DNA from: Phormidesmis sp. RL_2_1
Lineage (GTDB): Bacteria > Cyanobacteriota > Cyanobacteriia > Phormidesmidales > Phormidesmidaceae
Length of the DNA stretch: 55,522 bases
Assembly (NCBI GenBank): GCA_012033015.1
Contig: JAAUPS010000008.1
Span: 1-55,522, forward strand
Direction: 5' to 3'
The notes beneath the pieces are model-generated. The model ran no database searches and was not told the origin of the DNA. It was given only the letters and a program-made list of their open reading frames with translations. Shown piece after piece: positions 20,835 to 31,115 of this stretch (position 1 is its first letter; every line of letters starts with the position of its first letter). Made by a program: the position numbers and the translations under genes.

Positions 20835-22177
20835 AACCGCAGTAAGACATAGCTTGCTGATACCACAAGCTGTAGGGCCATAGTCGGCATACCGTACTTT
20901 AAAAACTTACCGAATGAAATGCGTTTGCCGCTTTGCTCGGCAATGCCAGCGGCCACAATATTTGAAGAAGCGCCTACCAGTGTGCCATTGCCGCCCAAGG
21001 TAGCGCCAAACATCATGGCATAAAACAAAGGCAATACCTCAGGTGGAAATTCTCCGACAAAATCAGGATTAAGAAATTCTGGGCCAAGTAAGCCAGCGCT
21101 GACCAAATACTGCTTGAGCAAAGGCAACATCGCCACCACCAGCGGAATATTGGGCACAACGCTCGACAACAGGCCAATGACAAACACTATGACCACATCG
21201 GCCAGCAAAATGTTATCGCCAATGACAATCGCCATCAATTCCGAGAGATGGCTAATCACACCGGTTTTCTCTAATCCGCCGATCAGCACAAAGGTGCACA
21301 TAAAGAAGATCAGCGTGCTCCAGTCCACGTCTTTGAGAATGTTGTTGACGGTATCGAGCCTGCTTTGGTGGGCGATGAGCAGCGCTAAGGCTGCGCCCAT
21401 CAGGGCTACAGCAGGTGGTGCTACTGGTACCGGAAAGCTCTCTCCTAGCACAAACAGCAGCAGCACAATTACCATCACGCCGCCGCCGAGTGCGAGAATA
21501 TCAGGGCGATGAATTTTGGGATGGGGAAGCTGGGTTAAGTCGGTCAATCGCCAGCGCCAAAGGTCGGCAAATAAAATGGGCAGCAGTGCGATGATGACTG
21601 CGATCGCCAAAATTCCCCCCAAACTCAGTCGGCCCAAATACTCTATAAAACTGATGTGAATCGCATCGCCTACAATAAACGTGGCCGGATCGCCTACCAA
21701 AGTCATTAAACCAGCGCTATTGGCCACAAACACCATCAAAATCAGCAGTGGGACAAAATCCACCCCAATTTCCTCGGCAATCGGTGGAATCAGGGGTGCT
21801 AATAGCATCACCGTCGTCGCATTGGGCAATACTGCGCAAATCGGGGTGGTAATCGCCACAATGCCCAGCATCAACCGCTTGCCTTGCCCTTGTGCCATCA
21901 CCACCATTTGGGTGGCCACATACTCAAAGACACGGGTCGGCTCAAAAGCGCGCACCAGCACCATTACGCCAAAAAATAGTGCCAATGTGGAATAGCTGTT
22001 GCCAATATAGTCCATCGCCTCGGTCAGGGTCATGACATGGACAAAGACCAACACCAATGCGCCTAGCAGTGCAGCTACGGTGAGATGTAGCTTTTCAGTC
22101 ATAATCGCGAGAATCACCGCCACAAATGTCACGCTCGCCACCAGCGCACTCCCATTTTCCATCTCAGCTATCCTCAA
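20831..22177 (-). CDS. SLC13/ArsB/NhaD-type anion/sodium permease
   Basis: Multi-TM ORF; VLPNATTVMLLAPLIPPIAEEIGVDFVPLLILMVFVANSAGLMTLVGDPATFIVGDA. Confidence 0.85.
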   Translation of the reverse strand: MRIAEMENGSALVASVTFVAVILAIMTEKLHLTVAALLGALVLVFVHVMTLTEAMDYIGNSYSTLALFFGVMVLVRAFEPTRVFEYVATQMVVMAQGQGKRLMLGIVAITTPICAVLPNATTVMLLAPLIPPIAEEIGVDFVPLLILMVFVANSAGLMTLVGDPATFIVGDAIHISFIEYLGRLSLGGILAIAVIIALLPILFADLWRWRLTDLTQLPHPKIHRPDILALGGGVMVIVLLLFVLGESFPVPVAPPAVALMGAALALLIAHQSRLDTVNNILKDVDWSTLIFFMCTFVLIGGLEKTGVISHLSELMAIVIGDNILLADVVIVFVIGLLSSVVPNIPLVVAMLPLLKQYLVSAGLLGPEFLNPDFVGEFPPEVLPLFYAMMFGATLGGNGTLVGASSNIVAAGIAEQSGKRISFGKFLKYGMPTMALQLVVSASYVLLRF

Positions 22178-22218
22178 TTAAATTGTTAAAGACAAAGGAA
22201 CTTAGAAGACGAAGGAAC

Positions 22219-22599
22219 TTAGAAAACGAACGGGCTCAAAAGACGGATGCTTTCGATACTTAAAATGGCGGCCCATACCAAAATGCTCAGTCCTGCCGCT
22301 GCTGCTGCAATATCTTTAGTTATGCGGATACGCTCATTTTGCTGAGGTTCTACAAAATCGCATAACACTTCAATAGCGCTATTGAACAGTTCAGAAACCA
22401 GCACGAGCCCCATGGCCAACAAAATTAAATTGACATCTATCCACTGGTGTAAGAAGAAAAAACTGCTCAAAATAGGCACCGACAGAACCACTTTATAGGC
22501 GACGCTAAAGTCGGTTACAACAGCAATATGAAGCCCTGAGAAAAATGTTCTGATCTTCTTGATCGGCTGATAGACCGGTGTGCGAAATTGCTTGGGCAT
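22219..22599 (-). CDS. dgkA: diacylglycerol kinase family protein
   Basis: LVSELFNSAIEVLCDFVEPQQNERIRITKDIAAAAAGLSIL. Confidence 0.88.
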   Translation of the reverse strand: MPKQFRTPVYQPIKKIRTFFSGLHIAVVTDFSVAYKVVLSVPILSSFFFLHQWIDVNLILLAMGLVLVSELFNSAIEVLCDFVEPQQNERIRITKDIAAAAAGLSILVWAAILSIESIRLLSPFVF

Positions 22600-22666
22600 A
22601 ACTCAACCACTCGTTGAAGAATCTAGATTCTTGGGGGCTAGATAGAAGGCGTTGTGAGATCGGCTG

Positions 22667-23773
22667 CTAGTGGTGCTCTGTCTGCTTTGCCAATCGTTTG
22701 TGCCGGATACTCTGCCATATTCGCCAGCCTAATAGGGCCAACATCAGCAGGGTCAGCGGCACAACAATTAGGCCAATCCACCCGACCCAAGGCGAATTAG
22801 GATTGGTCGCATTAGCGGCTAAGTAGCCCGCATACAACAGGTAGTAAACCAATAACAGAGCGCCCTCACGGCGAGAGACCCGGTTAGCAGTAAAGCAAAT
22901 GGGCAAGCACAGCACGGCGACGGCAATCATAATCGGGATGTCGAAAGAGATCGCTGCAGGCGAAACTACGATGCCTGCTGGAGATACTGCGCTAGAAAGA
23001 CCCAAGACTACCAAAATATTAAAGATATTGCTGCCCACCACATTGCCGACGGCAATATCGCTCTCGCCACGCAGACTAGCGGCAACTGATGTTGCTAGCT
23101 CCGGTAGGGACGTGCCAACAGCTACAATCGTCAGCCCAATAATCAAAGGACTTGCGCCCAAAAGTGTGGCCATTGTTACGGCGCTATTCACGAGCAGTTG
23201 CGAGCCTGCTACTAACATGACTAAGCCAGCGACCAACAGCACAGCGTTGAAAGCGAGGCTTTTTAATGAGTGCGATCGCGCCCCAAACTGATCATATTCA
23301 CTTTTGACGTCGAGATCTTTTTCCTGACGGCTTTGGTACAGCAAAAATAGCGTGTAGGCTATTCCCCCCAAGAACAAAATCACCCCATCTGAACGGCTCA
23401 ATTGCCCATCCCAACTAAACAACATCAAGAGGGCGGATACCCCAATCATGATCGGTACATCTAGCCGCACAAGCTGTTGGGCTACGACCAACGGCGCAAT
23501 CAAAGCAGATACACCGAGTATCAGCAGCACGTTGCAGATATTGCTGCCCACCACATTGCCCAATGAGATCTCGGCCTGCCCGGTGAGGCTAGCCTGTAAG
23601 CTGACAGCTAGCTCCGGCGCACTCGTGCCAAAGGCCACCACCGTCAACCCAATCACCAGTGGCGGAATGCCTACTGTAGCCGCGAGCTTAGAAGCGCTTT
23701 TGACCAAAAAATCTGCGCCGCCCACCAGCAGAACTAGCCCTGCAGCCAAAGCCACCACCGTCCAAACATTCAT
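22667..23773 (-). CDS. calcium/sodium antiporter (CaCA/YrbG family)
   Basis: Duplicated motifs GLTVVAFGTSAPELAVSLQASLTGQAEISLGNVVGSNICN and GLTIVAVGTSLPELATSVAASLRGESDIAVGNVVGSNIFN. Confidence 0.95.
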   Translation of the reverse strand: MNVWTVVALAAGLVLLVGGADFLVKSASKLAATVGIPPLVIGLTVVAFGTSAPELAVSLQASLTGQAEISLGNVVGSNICNVLLILGVSALIAPLVVAQQLVRLDVPIMIGVSALLMLFSWDGQLSRSDGVILFLGGIAYTLFLLYQSRQEKDLDVKSEYDQFGARSHSLKSLAFNAVLLVAGLVMLVAGSQLLVNSAVTMATLLGASPLIIGLTIVAVGTSLPELATSVAASLRGESDIAVGNVVGSNIFNILVVLGLSSAVSPAGIVVSPAAISFDIPIMIAVAVLCLPICFTANRVSRREGALLLVYYLLYAGYLAANATNPNSPWVGWIGLIVVPLTLLMLALLGWRIWQSIRHKRLAKQTEHH

Positions 23774-23933
23774 AAGCGTTGTTATTCCTATACTTTACTA
23801 ATTACCGTAAAAAGCAGAGTGTTAACGGCCGTGTACGCTAATAGTAAAGCGTGAATACATCCACGCTTTGCTATATATTCAAAAAGCCTATCGCCAAGTC
23901 TAGCACTAAAAAATAGTGTGAGCTTATCCTAAC

Positions 23934-25024
23934 ATGCCCAATCCCTTCGTTTTGCCGTCGCTCATATTCCGTAAAGACGACTTGGCGAAGGTTTGCACCC
24001 TGTTGGAAAATGATCGCGATTTTGTCATTACCGGCGTTCCTGGCATTGGCCGCCGGACCCTAATCCGCAACGCGGCCCGGCAAGCAGACGTGCGCTATTT
24101 AGAAATTGATTGTTTACGCTGCCGTAGCGCTAGCCAGTTCATGCGGCTGCTAGCTGATAGTATCAGCGATGGTTTTCAAGCGCCGAGCGAATTAGCCAAA
24201 ATTTATCAGTGGAGTCTCGATCAACCGCTGGCGCTCGATCAGACTTTGCCCAACCGGGCCCGTTTGGTGTGGTCAGTCGCTGCGGGGAAAGAGTGGGCAT
24301 TGTTTGCCAGTCTTTTGGCCTTGCCCCAGTACTTAGCAGAGGCGATCGCTGCCGAGTCGTGATTGTTTTTCACAATTTTCCCCATATCCGCGCTTGGGAT
24401 CGCCAGCGCAAATGGGAAAGTTATCTTTTGCAAGAAATTCAGCGCCAACAAAGGGTTAGCTATGCACTGATCGCGACGGTTGCAGAACCCTGGATGGTGG
24501 ACAGTAAACTGCCAGCGATTTTTCTAGCGCCGCTACGCGATGCTGACTTACAGCCTTGGATCGTCAGCAGTATGGCCACCGCCGGGCTTAAGTTTGATCC
24601 TGATGGTCAAAGCTTGGAGCTGTTTTTGAGCTACGCGCAGGGCCATATCAAAGATGCGATTACGCTTGCTCAGCGGATTTGGTGGGAGTGCCATGCTGTG
24701 GCAACAGATGCACCTTCGCGCATTATTCAGGCGTATCACGTTCACGGTAGTATGCTCTCTTTGGTGCAAGATATTGGCGTTACTTTTGAAGCTTTGCTAC
24801 TATTGCTGCCCCCCACCCAAGCCAAGCTGTTAGAGAGTTTGGCGCTAGATCCAACAGATAGTCCTCAGGCCAATGCCTATATTAAAAAACACTATCTCTC
24901 TCGTGGTGGGAGTTTGCAAGGTGCCCTCAGCAGTCTAGAGCACAAGGGGCTGATCTATGGCCCCCAATTTGGCTATCGGATTGCCTTACCCCTGTTCGAC
25001 TTTTGGCTAAAAAAAAGGCTTTAG
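23934..25024 (+). CDS. AAA-like ATP-binding protein, apparent 1-nt frameshift near 24350
   Basis: P-loop-like ITGVPGIGRRTLIRNAAR in ORF 23934-24362; continuation VVIVFHNFPHIRAWDRQRKWESYLLQEIQ in ORF 24209-25024. Confidence 0.75.
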
Positions 25025-25082
25025 GCGGTGATGCCTACTGAATTGGATAGCTGAATTCAGCTATCGGATGAAAAACAAGAGA

Positions 25083-25117
25083 CACCAGGTAACAGATCGC
25101 CGATTTGTTACCTGGTG
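25083..25117. terminator. perfect 12-bp stem hairpin after the AAA gene
   Basis: CACCAGGTAACA - 11 nt - TGTTACCTGGTG; no T-tract follows. Confidence 0.5.
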
Positions 25118-25348
25118 ATGATAGTAGTATGGTGAACTCCTTATTTACGCTGGTGATGCTGGTAAGTATGAGCATCGCGGGCTTTCAGGCATAATAGCTC
25201 AATCTCAACGTGACGATGCAGCCGGGATGAGAGTTCTGCTTGCATCCTTATTTTTTCAAAAAGTCCTTGTTCTCAAGCGCCCTCCATGCCCCTAAGGGTA
25301 GCCTAGGGGGCAGTAGCGCTAAAATAGCGATAGGTCATAAACTTCCTT

Positions 25349-26464
25349 ATGGGGCTAACAGCTATGGCTGACTGGAATAAGCATTTGCTTGACTATCACG
25401 CGCTGGGCGATCGCACCTTTGAGAGCCTTAACTTTGCCCGCTTGGAGACCAGTCCGGTTGGGCCTGTCACGAGCCGAGGATACAGTGATTTCTTTAAGTG
25501 CGAACGGTACGATGCGATTGAGTTTAGCCAACAACTGATAGCTTTGTTTGGCGATCTTTCGGTGCATTATCTCAAGCTGTTTGTTTATCCACAGCCGAGA
25601 GAAATTATCTACTATGGCTTTGCCTACCTGGAAAACTTTCAGATTGTGCCGGTGATTTTTGGCCATTCGGCAAACTTTGAGGCTTGGATGGGGGCGCTTT
25701 GCCCTTCTCCCGAAAAGCCCAAATTGTTGACAGTTGCCAATAATAAATTTGGAGGCGGGCTTGCCGTTGGGCCTGATTTATGGGCGCAAACGGCTGATTT
25801 TTTGCGCGCTCATGCCCCTAAGCACTATTTACAGACGCTGCATCAATCGATTAAGCAAGCTCATCTCAATAGCTTTAAGCTGCTCGATACGATGAAGCAG
25901 GTCGTTGATAGCGCTGAAACAGAACAGCTATGGCGTCAGTTTTCAGCACTCAAAGGCATAGCGCTAGGGGCTGGTAAACCTGTTGATACAGAGATTGAAG
26001 CCAAGATTGAGCAGTTTGCAGCGCTCACTGGGTTTGCGTTGCCGCTGGAGCTACAGGTGATTTATAGACTCACTGACGGGGCGTCTGAGGCGTTTGGGAA
26101 CTTAGATTTTTTATCCCTGAGTCAGGTGATGGACGTTTGGCAAGGCTGGCAAGAGATTTTTGACGATTGGACGATGGAAGAGTTGACCGGGGGGTGCTAC
26201 ACCTCTGATCGAGGCCAGACATTGGCGATGTATTGCAATCCATTTTGGGTGCCTTTTATTGACAATGTTTCAGGTAACTACTACGCGATAGATTTGATGC
26301 CCGGTGAACAGGGAAAGCAGGGGCAAATTATCGCCTTTGGCGCGGATACTGACCATATTCTTTGTCTGGCGGATAATTTGAATGATCTGTTGCGATCGCA
26401 CATTGCCCTGTTAGAAAACCCATCGGCTGATCACCCCTGGCGTCAGCACTTTTTCTTCAATTAA
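25349..26464 (+). CDS. SMI1/KNR4 (SUKH)-like protein with long N-terminal region
   Basis: C-terminal IEQFAALTGFALPLELQVIYRLTDGASEAFGNLDFLSLSQVMDVWQGW resembles SUKH domains. Confidence 0.75.
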   Translation: MGLTAMADWNKHLLDYHALGDRTFESLNFARLETSPVGPVTSRGYSDFFKCERYDAIEFSQQLIALFGDLSVHYLKLFVYPQPREIIYYGFAYLENFQIVPVIFGHSANFEAWMGALCPSPEKPKLLTVANNKFGGGLAVGPDLWAQTADFLRAHAPKHYLQTLHQSIKQAHLNSFKLLDTMKQVVDSAETEQLWRQFSALKGIALGAGKPVDTEIEAKIEQFAALTGFALPLELQVIYRLTDGASEAFGNLDFLSLSQVMDVWQGWQEIFDDWTMEELTGGCYTSDRGQTLAMYCNPFWVPFIDNVSGNYYAIDLMPGEQGKQGQIIAFGADTDHILCLADNLNDLLRSHIALLENPSADHPWRQHFFFN

Positions 26465-26715
26465 ATTCTTTAATTAAATAGCCAGCAGAGATAAATATTC
26501 AGCAGATGCTTGGCACGCCGCTATAGCCAATATCGAGCTGAAGCACTGTCTCTTCAAAATCGTCCATTAGCTGGCTAACTCTGGCATAGCCAATCTGTTC
26601 TCCAGTTTCTTCTCCAATAAGCTGAAACAATCTAGGAAAACAGGCGATTTATCCAAGAATGCATCCGGTACAGGCTATATGCTCGGGCTGTTGGGTCGCA
26701 AAACAACAAGAGTGA

Positions 26716-27542
26716 CTACAGACGAGCGATAAATGACGCAATCGCCTCATTCACAACCTTGGGATATTCTGCAATCATCAGATGCCCTGCATCCGGCAAG
26801 TGCAGATGTTCTCCACGCAAAAAGACCGCCGCTAGTGCTTCACCCATTTCCTTGCTGAACATAGAATCTTGCCCGCCGCTAATGACCAGCACAGGCACTT
26901 TAATCTTTTGAACCGCCGCCGCTCAAAATAGTTGTAGCCCCAGAATATTTCTAAGGCTTCATAGGGTTCAGACTCTGTGGGCACCGGAGACTCGTTTAAA
27001 AATCGCTCAATCGTTTGATGCTCGAATCGGCTGGAGAGCGTTTTGGTTTGTTGTTGTAGCCAGTTCCAGTGGAACAAATGCCGTCCGCCCCATGCCAACG
27101 CCTTCATCAGCGGGATTTCCCACCAGGGGGCCAAATCGTGGGTGCCACCTGCGACCAATATTAAGCCAGCCGCCTGATGCCGCTGCGCCCATTCCAAGCC
27201 AATGGGGACACCGTAGCTATGGCAGCACAGCACAGGCAAGGTGATGTTGAAGTGCCTGAGCAGCCGGGTGAGATCTCGCTGATGTCGGCCAATAGAGTAG
27301 CGATTGTAGTGGGAAGAGTCACCATGCCCTGCCAGGTCATAGTTCAAGGCTTCCCAGCCTTCAGCCTGTGCAAATTCGTACTGCGTGCGCCAGTTGTACC
27401 GGTTGCCCAACCCTCCGTGTAAAAACACTAGCGCTGGCGCAGACTGCTTCTGGATTGCTGGATTGGCCGCTGAGTGGGAAACCGCTATCGCGACCCGATT
27501 TCTAAGATGAATGAGCTGATAGTCGAGAGGCTGTGTGGTCAT
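26716..27542 (-). CDS. alpha/beta hydrolase, apparent 1-nt frameshift near 26910
   Basis: ALVFLHGGLGNRYNW...CCHSYGVPIGLEWAQRH in ORF 26832-27707; C-terminal VPVLVISGGQDSMFSKEMGEAL...DAGHLMIAEYPKVVNEAI in ORF 26716-26898. Confidence 0.85.
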
Positions 27543-27833
27543 GACTAATGACACCTGATTGACAGGGAATAGACGCTTAATTGAAACGAATTGTCGCCCT
27601 ATTGAAGTCATCCTTAACCCAGTAGCATGACTCAACATGGTCAAGACGTTGGCGAGGTGAAGACGACTGTCATTTTTGATGGGGGGGGCAATGTAACGAG
27701 CAATCAATCGAATATGCTTGAGTTCTTACTGTAAATGATGGGGCTGTTCGGCCAGACTTGCTATGCACAATACAGATGACGGCAGTATTTTATCTTTCTT
27801 ATCTTTCAAAGATAAAGCACCTCTTATAACACT

Positions 27834-30482
27834 ATGAACCGTCGAACATCTAGACAGCAGAGAATCGGCATTTGGAGTGCTTCGATTTTAACGGGGTTAG
27901 TTGGCATTGTGAATTTAGTCTCGGCAGTCGCCCCAGGCTTGCCGGGTCGCATGGACTGGCTCAGAGAGATTTTTCCCTTCGCAGTCAGGGCAGGCGGCCA
28001 CTTGTTCACAGCGATGACCGGATTCTTTTTGCTGACGCTTGCAGCCAACCTACTACGGCGCAAACGTTTAGCTTGGCTGATGGTAGTCCTTTTACTGATC
28101 GTTTCAATGATCAGTAATCTCGTCAAAGGGTTTGACTATGAAGAGAGTCTGCTCTCGGCGGTATTGCTCGCGCAGTTGCTGCTGACGCGCAACCTCTATA
28201 CCGCCCAGTCAGACAGACCTTCGATTATTCAAGGCTTGCGTGTTCTGGTTGGAGCGCTGCTCTTTACGCTCGCCTACGGCACGATGGGCTTTTTTTGGTT
28301 TGATCAGCATGGCGGGCAAACCTTCAGCCTAACGGGTGCAATGGTACAGACACTGGCGATATTTTTCACCGCCGATAATGCTGGACTGGTGCCCACCTAT
28401 CGCTTTGGTCAATTCTTTGTCGATTCTATTTATATCGTTGGAATTACGACAATACTCTATGCCCTGTGGATGCTGCTGCGACCTGTTATTTTTCGCACGG
28501 CAGCAGCCGATGAAGAACGCCGCCGCGCTCAGCAGATTGTAGAGCAGTACGGGCATTCTTCTCTGGCACGGTTCACGCTGCTAGACGATAAATCTTACTA
28601 TTTCAGTCCTTCGGGTCAGTCGGTGATTGCCTATGTGCCTAAGGGGAGGGGGGCGATCGCACTCGGCGATCCGATTGGGCCAAGCGAAGATCGCGCTGAG
28701 GCGATATTGGGCTTTCAGCAGTTTTGCGATCGCAACGATTGGCAACCCGCCTTTTACCAAACCCTACCTGAAGATCTAGCAACCTATCAATCTCTCGGAT
28801 TCCAAATCCTTAAGATTGGAGAGGAAGCAGTTGTCGATCTGAGAGCCTTCACCTTAGAGGGCAAAGCGGGCAAAAACTTACGCACCGCCATGAACAAGTT
28901 CAGCAAGCTAGGCTATCGCGTTCAGTTCTACACGCCACCGATTTCAGCCGACTTACTGCAAGAGCTGCGAGCCATTAGCGATCAGTGGTTAGCGCATGTG
29001 GAAGGAGCTGAGAAAAAGTTTTCTCTAGGCTGGTTTGACGATGACTACTTGCGGGACTGTGAAATCGCCGTCGTTCACAATAAATCAGATCAGCCAGTGG
29101 CCTTTGCCAACATTGTGCCGGAGTATCAGACAAAAGAAGCAACTATCGACCTGATGCGCCACCAAGCGGAGATAGAACGGGGTACGATGGATTTTCTGTT
29201 TGTTTCCATGCTCCAGCACTTTAAGGCGCTGAACTACGAGGGTTTCAATCTCGGGCTAGCAGCGCTCTCCGGAGTCGGTGAAACAGGCGAATCTACCCGA
29301 ATCGAAAAGGGGATGCACTATCTCTACGAGCATCTCAATCAGTTTTATAACTTTCAAGGACTTCGCGCCTACAAAGACAAGTTTCACCCTCATTGGGAGT
29401 CTCGGTATATTGTGTATCCTCGATTAGCAGCATTGCCTAATGTGGCGGTTGCACTGGTCAGAGCCGATTCGGACGATCGCCTAGGCGATTACTTTGGTAC
29501 TCAGTTCTTAAGCACTGTCCTCGCGAATAACCTTAAGAAGCTCTCTAGGTTTATGCCGGTGGTCGTCAGTGTGTTGTTGTTTGGGTTGTCCATTTGGGCG
29601 ATCGCACAGCAGCTCCAAAAATACCAGCTTCAAGATATTGTCACCAGTCTGCAAAACATATCTAGAACAGGCATACTGCTTGCTTTCGGTCTGACCTTTT
29701 TAGACTATATTTTTCTGACAGGCTACGATGCTTTAGCGACTCGATACGTTCGTCAGCCGTTGTCCTATCCCAAAACCGCACTGGTATCGGTGATGAGCTA
29801 TGCCATTAGTAACAGTGTTGGCTTTGCTTTGCTCAGCGGCAGCGCTGTTCGATACCGCTTCTACAGCAGATGGGGATTTTCTGCCGGGAAAATCGCTCAA
29901 ATTATCACCTTTTGCAATCTTAGCTTTTGGATAGGACTTTTTGTGGTTGGTGGCATTGCTTTTGTCGTAGAACCGTTGACGGTGCCTAAGCAACTGCAGC
30001 TCCCGTTTACGTCTATTCATCTGGTGGGATATGGCTTTTTGATTGCGATCGCAGCCTATTTGGTTTGGAGCGTGATTGGGCAACGGTCTTTACGCATCAA
30101 AAGCTGGGTACTGCCTCACCTTCCCATACAGCTTTCACTTGCCCAGGTTGCCGTCGCCGCCTGCGACTGGCTGTTGGCCGCCACTGTTTTATACGTACTG
30201 TTGCCGCCAACAGCATCCCAGTCTTTCTTTGGCTTTTTTAGCATCTATCTGCTCGCCCAGCTTACAGGCATTATCAGCAATGTTCCGAGTGGCATTGGTG
30301 TCTTTGAAACAGTCCTCGTTTTACTGCTCTCACCGCCAATCGCAACTGACCAGTTGTTGGGTGCGCTCCTGGCCTATCGAGCTATTTACTACTTCTTGCC
30401 ACTGCTGGTCGGCATTGTTCTCTTGATTGGATGCGAGCTGCGTAGCAAAAAGGGCGTCAAAGAACAGACTGAGCCATCGTAA
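27834..30482 (+). CDS. MprF-like bifunctional protein: DUF2156 phosphatidylglycerol lysyltransferase domain plus flippase-like TM region
   Basis: 882 aa; VIAYVPKGRGAIALGDPIGPSEDR, GKAGKNLRTAMNKFSKLGYRVQ; C-terminal multi-TM YALLSGSAVRYRFYS-like and IISNVPSGIGVFETVLVLLL. Confidence 0.88.
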   Translation: MNRRTSRQQRIGIWSASILTGLVGIVNLVSAVAPGLPGRMDWLREIFPFAVRAGGHLFTAMTGFFLLTLAANLLRRKRLAWLMVVLLLIVSMISNLVKGFDYEESLLSAVLLAQLLLTRNLYTAQSDRPSIIQGLRVLVGALLFTLAYGTMGFFWFDQHGGQTFSLTGAMVQTLAIFFTADNAGLVPTYRFGQFFVDSIYIVGITTILYALWMLLRPVIFRTAAADEERRRAQQIVEQYGHSSLARFTLLDDKSYYFSPSGQSVIAYVPKGRGAIALGDPIGPSEDRAEAILGFQQFCDRNDWQPAFYQTLPEDLATYQSLGFQILKIGEEAVVDLRAFTLEGKAGKNLRTAMNKFSKLGYRVQFYTPPISADLLQELRAISDQWLAHVEGAEKKFSLGWFDDDYLRDCEIAVVHNKSDQPVAFANIVPEYQTKEATIDLMRHQAEIERGTMDFLFVSMLQHFKALNYEGFNLGLAALSGVGETGESTRIEKGMHYLYEHLNQFYNFQGLRAYKDKFHPHWESRYIVYPRLAALPNVAVALVRADSDDRLGDYFGTQFLSTVLANNLKKLSRFMPVVVSVLLFGLSIWAIAQQLQKYQLQDIVTSLQNISRTGILLAFGLTFLDYIFLTGYDALATRYVRQPLSYPKTALVSVMSYAISNSVGFALLSGSAVRYRFYSRWGFSAGKIAQIITFCNLSFWIGLFVVGGIAFVVEPLTVPKQLQLPFTSIHLVGYGFLIAIAAYLVWSVIGQRSLRIKSWVLPHLPIQLSLAQVAVAACDWLLAATVLYVLLPPTASQSFFGFFSIYLLAQLTGIISNVPSGIGVFETVLVLLLSPPIATDQLLGALLAYRAIYYFLPLLVGIVLLIGCELRSKKGVKEQTEPS

Positions 30483-30483
30483 T

Positions 30484-30840
30484 GAATATATGCCGACCGC
30501 CACGCTGGTTGCTGTGGGCACTTATCTGGTTGCCCTACTGGGCCTGTTTGGGGTGGTGTTTGTGCCACCGCTAACCCGTCAAATTAGCGGGTTTACCAGC
30601 CAGTTGCCCGCTTTGGTTGCTGCAAGCAGTGATCGCCTGAAAGGACTAGAAACCTGGGCCAATCAACGGTAGCTGCCGATCGACATTAGTGCCATTGTTA
30701 CTCAGGCAGAAAGTGAGCTTTCTACTGAGCTTTCTACTCAGATTCAGATGCTCAGCAGCGACTTGGTCGGGGCCATTCTGGCGGCGATCGCTAACCTGCT
30801 TGATATTTACTCGACAGAAGCGACAGAAGCTATATGAAGT
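30484..30840 (+). pseudogene. AI-2E family transporter (PerM-like) remnant
   Basis: Same-frame reading TATLVAVGTYLVALLGLFGVVFVPPLTRQISGFTSQLPALVAASSDRLKGLETWANQR*LPIDISAIVTQAESELSTELSTQIQMLSSDLVGAILAAIANLLDI with an internal stop at about 30670. Confidence 0.65.
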
Positions 30841-30875
30841 GAGGGCGATCGCACTGATAGGAGATCAACGTGATT

Positions 30876-30929
30876 TGGCTACCCGAATCTGACTGGCTAC
30901 CCGAATCTGACTGGTTACCCGAATCTGAC
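30876..30929. repeat. 18-bp tandem repeat (tggctacccgaatctgac) x3
   Basis: Read directly. Confidence 0.95.
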
Positions 30930-31115
30930 ATTGTTGTATCAAAAGCTACAGCGCAAATACGCAACTGTCTAACAGTACCCTTGAGGGTAATTCAAAAGTT
31001 CAGTTGTTGCTCGTACAGTGTGGTTTAGACCAACCTCCAGTGAAGTCTTTTCTAAATAATTTTTGTCCTCCATTTGCTTGCTTGGATGGACGTTTCTCAT
31101 GGAGACAACTCAAAA

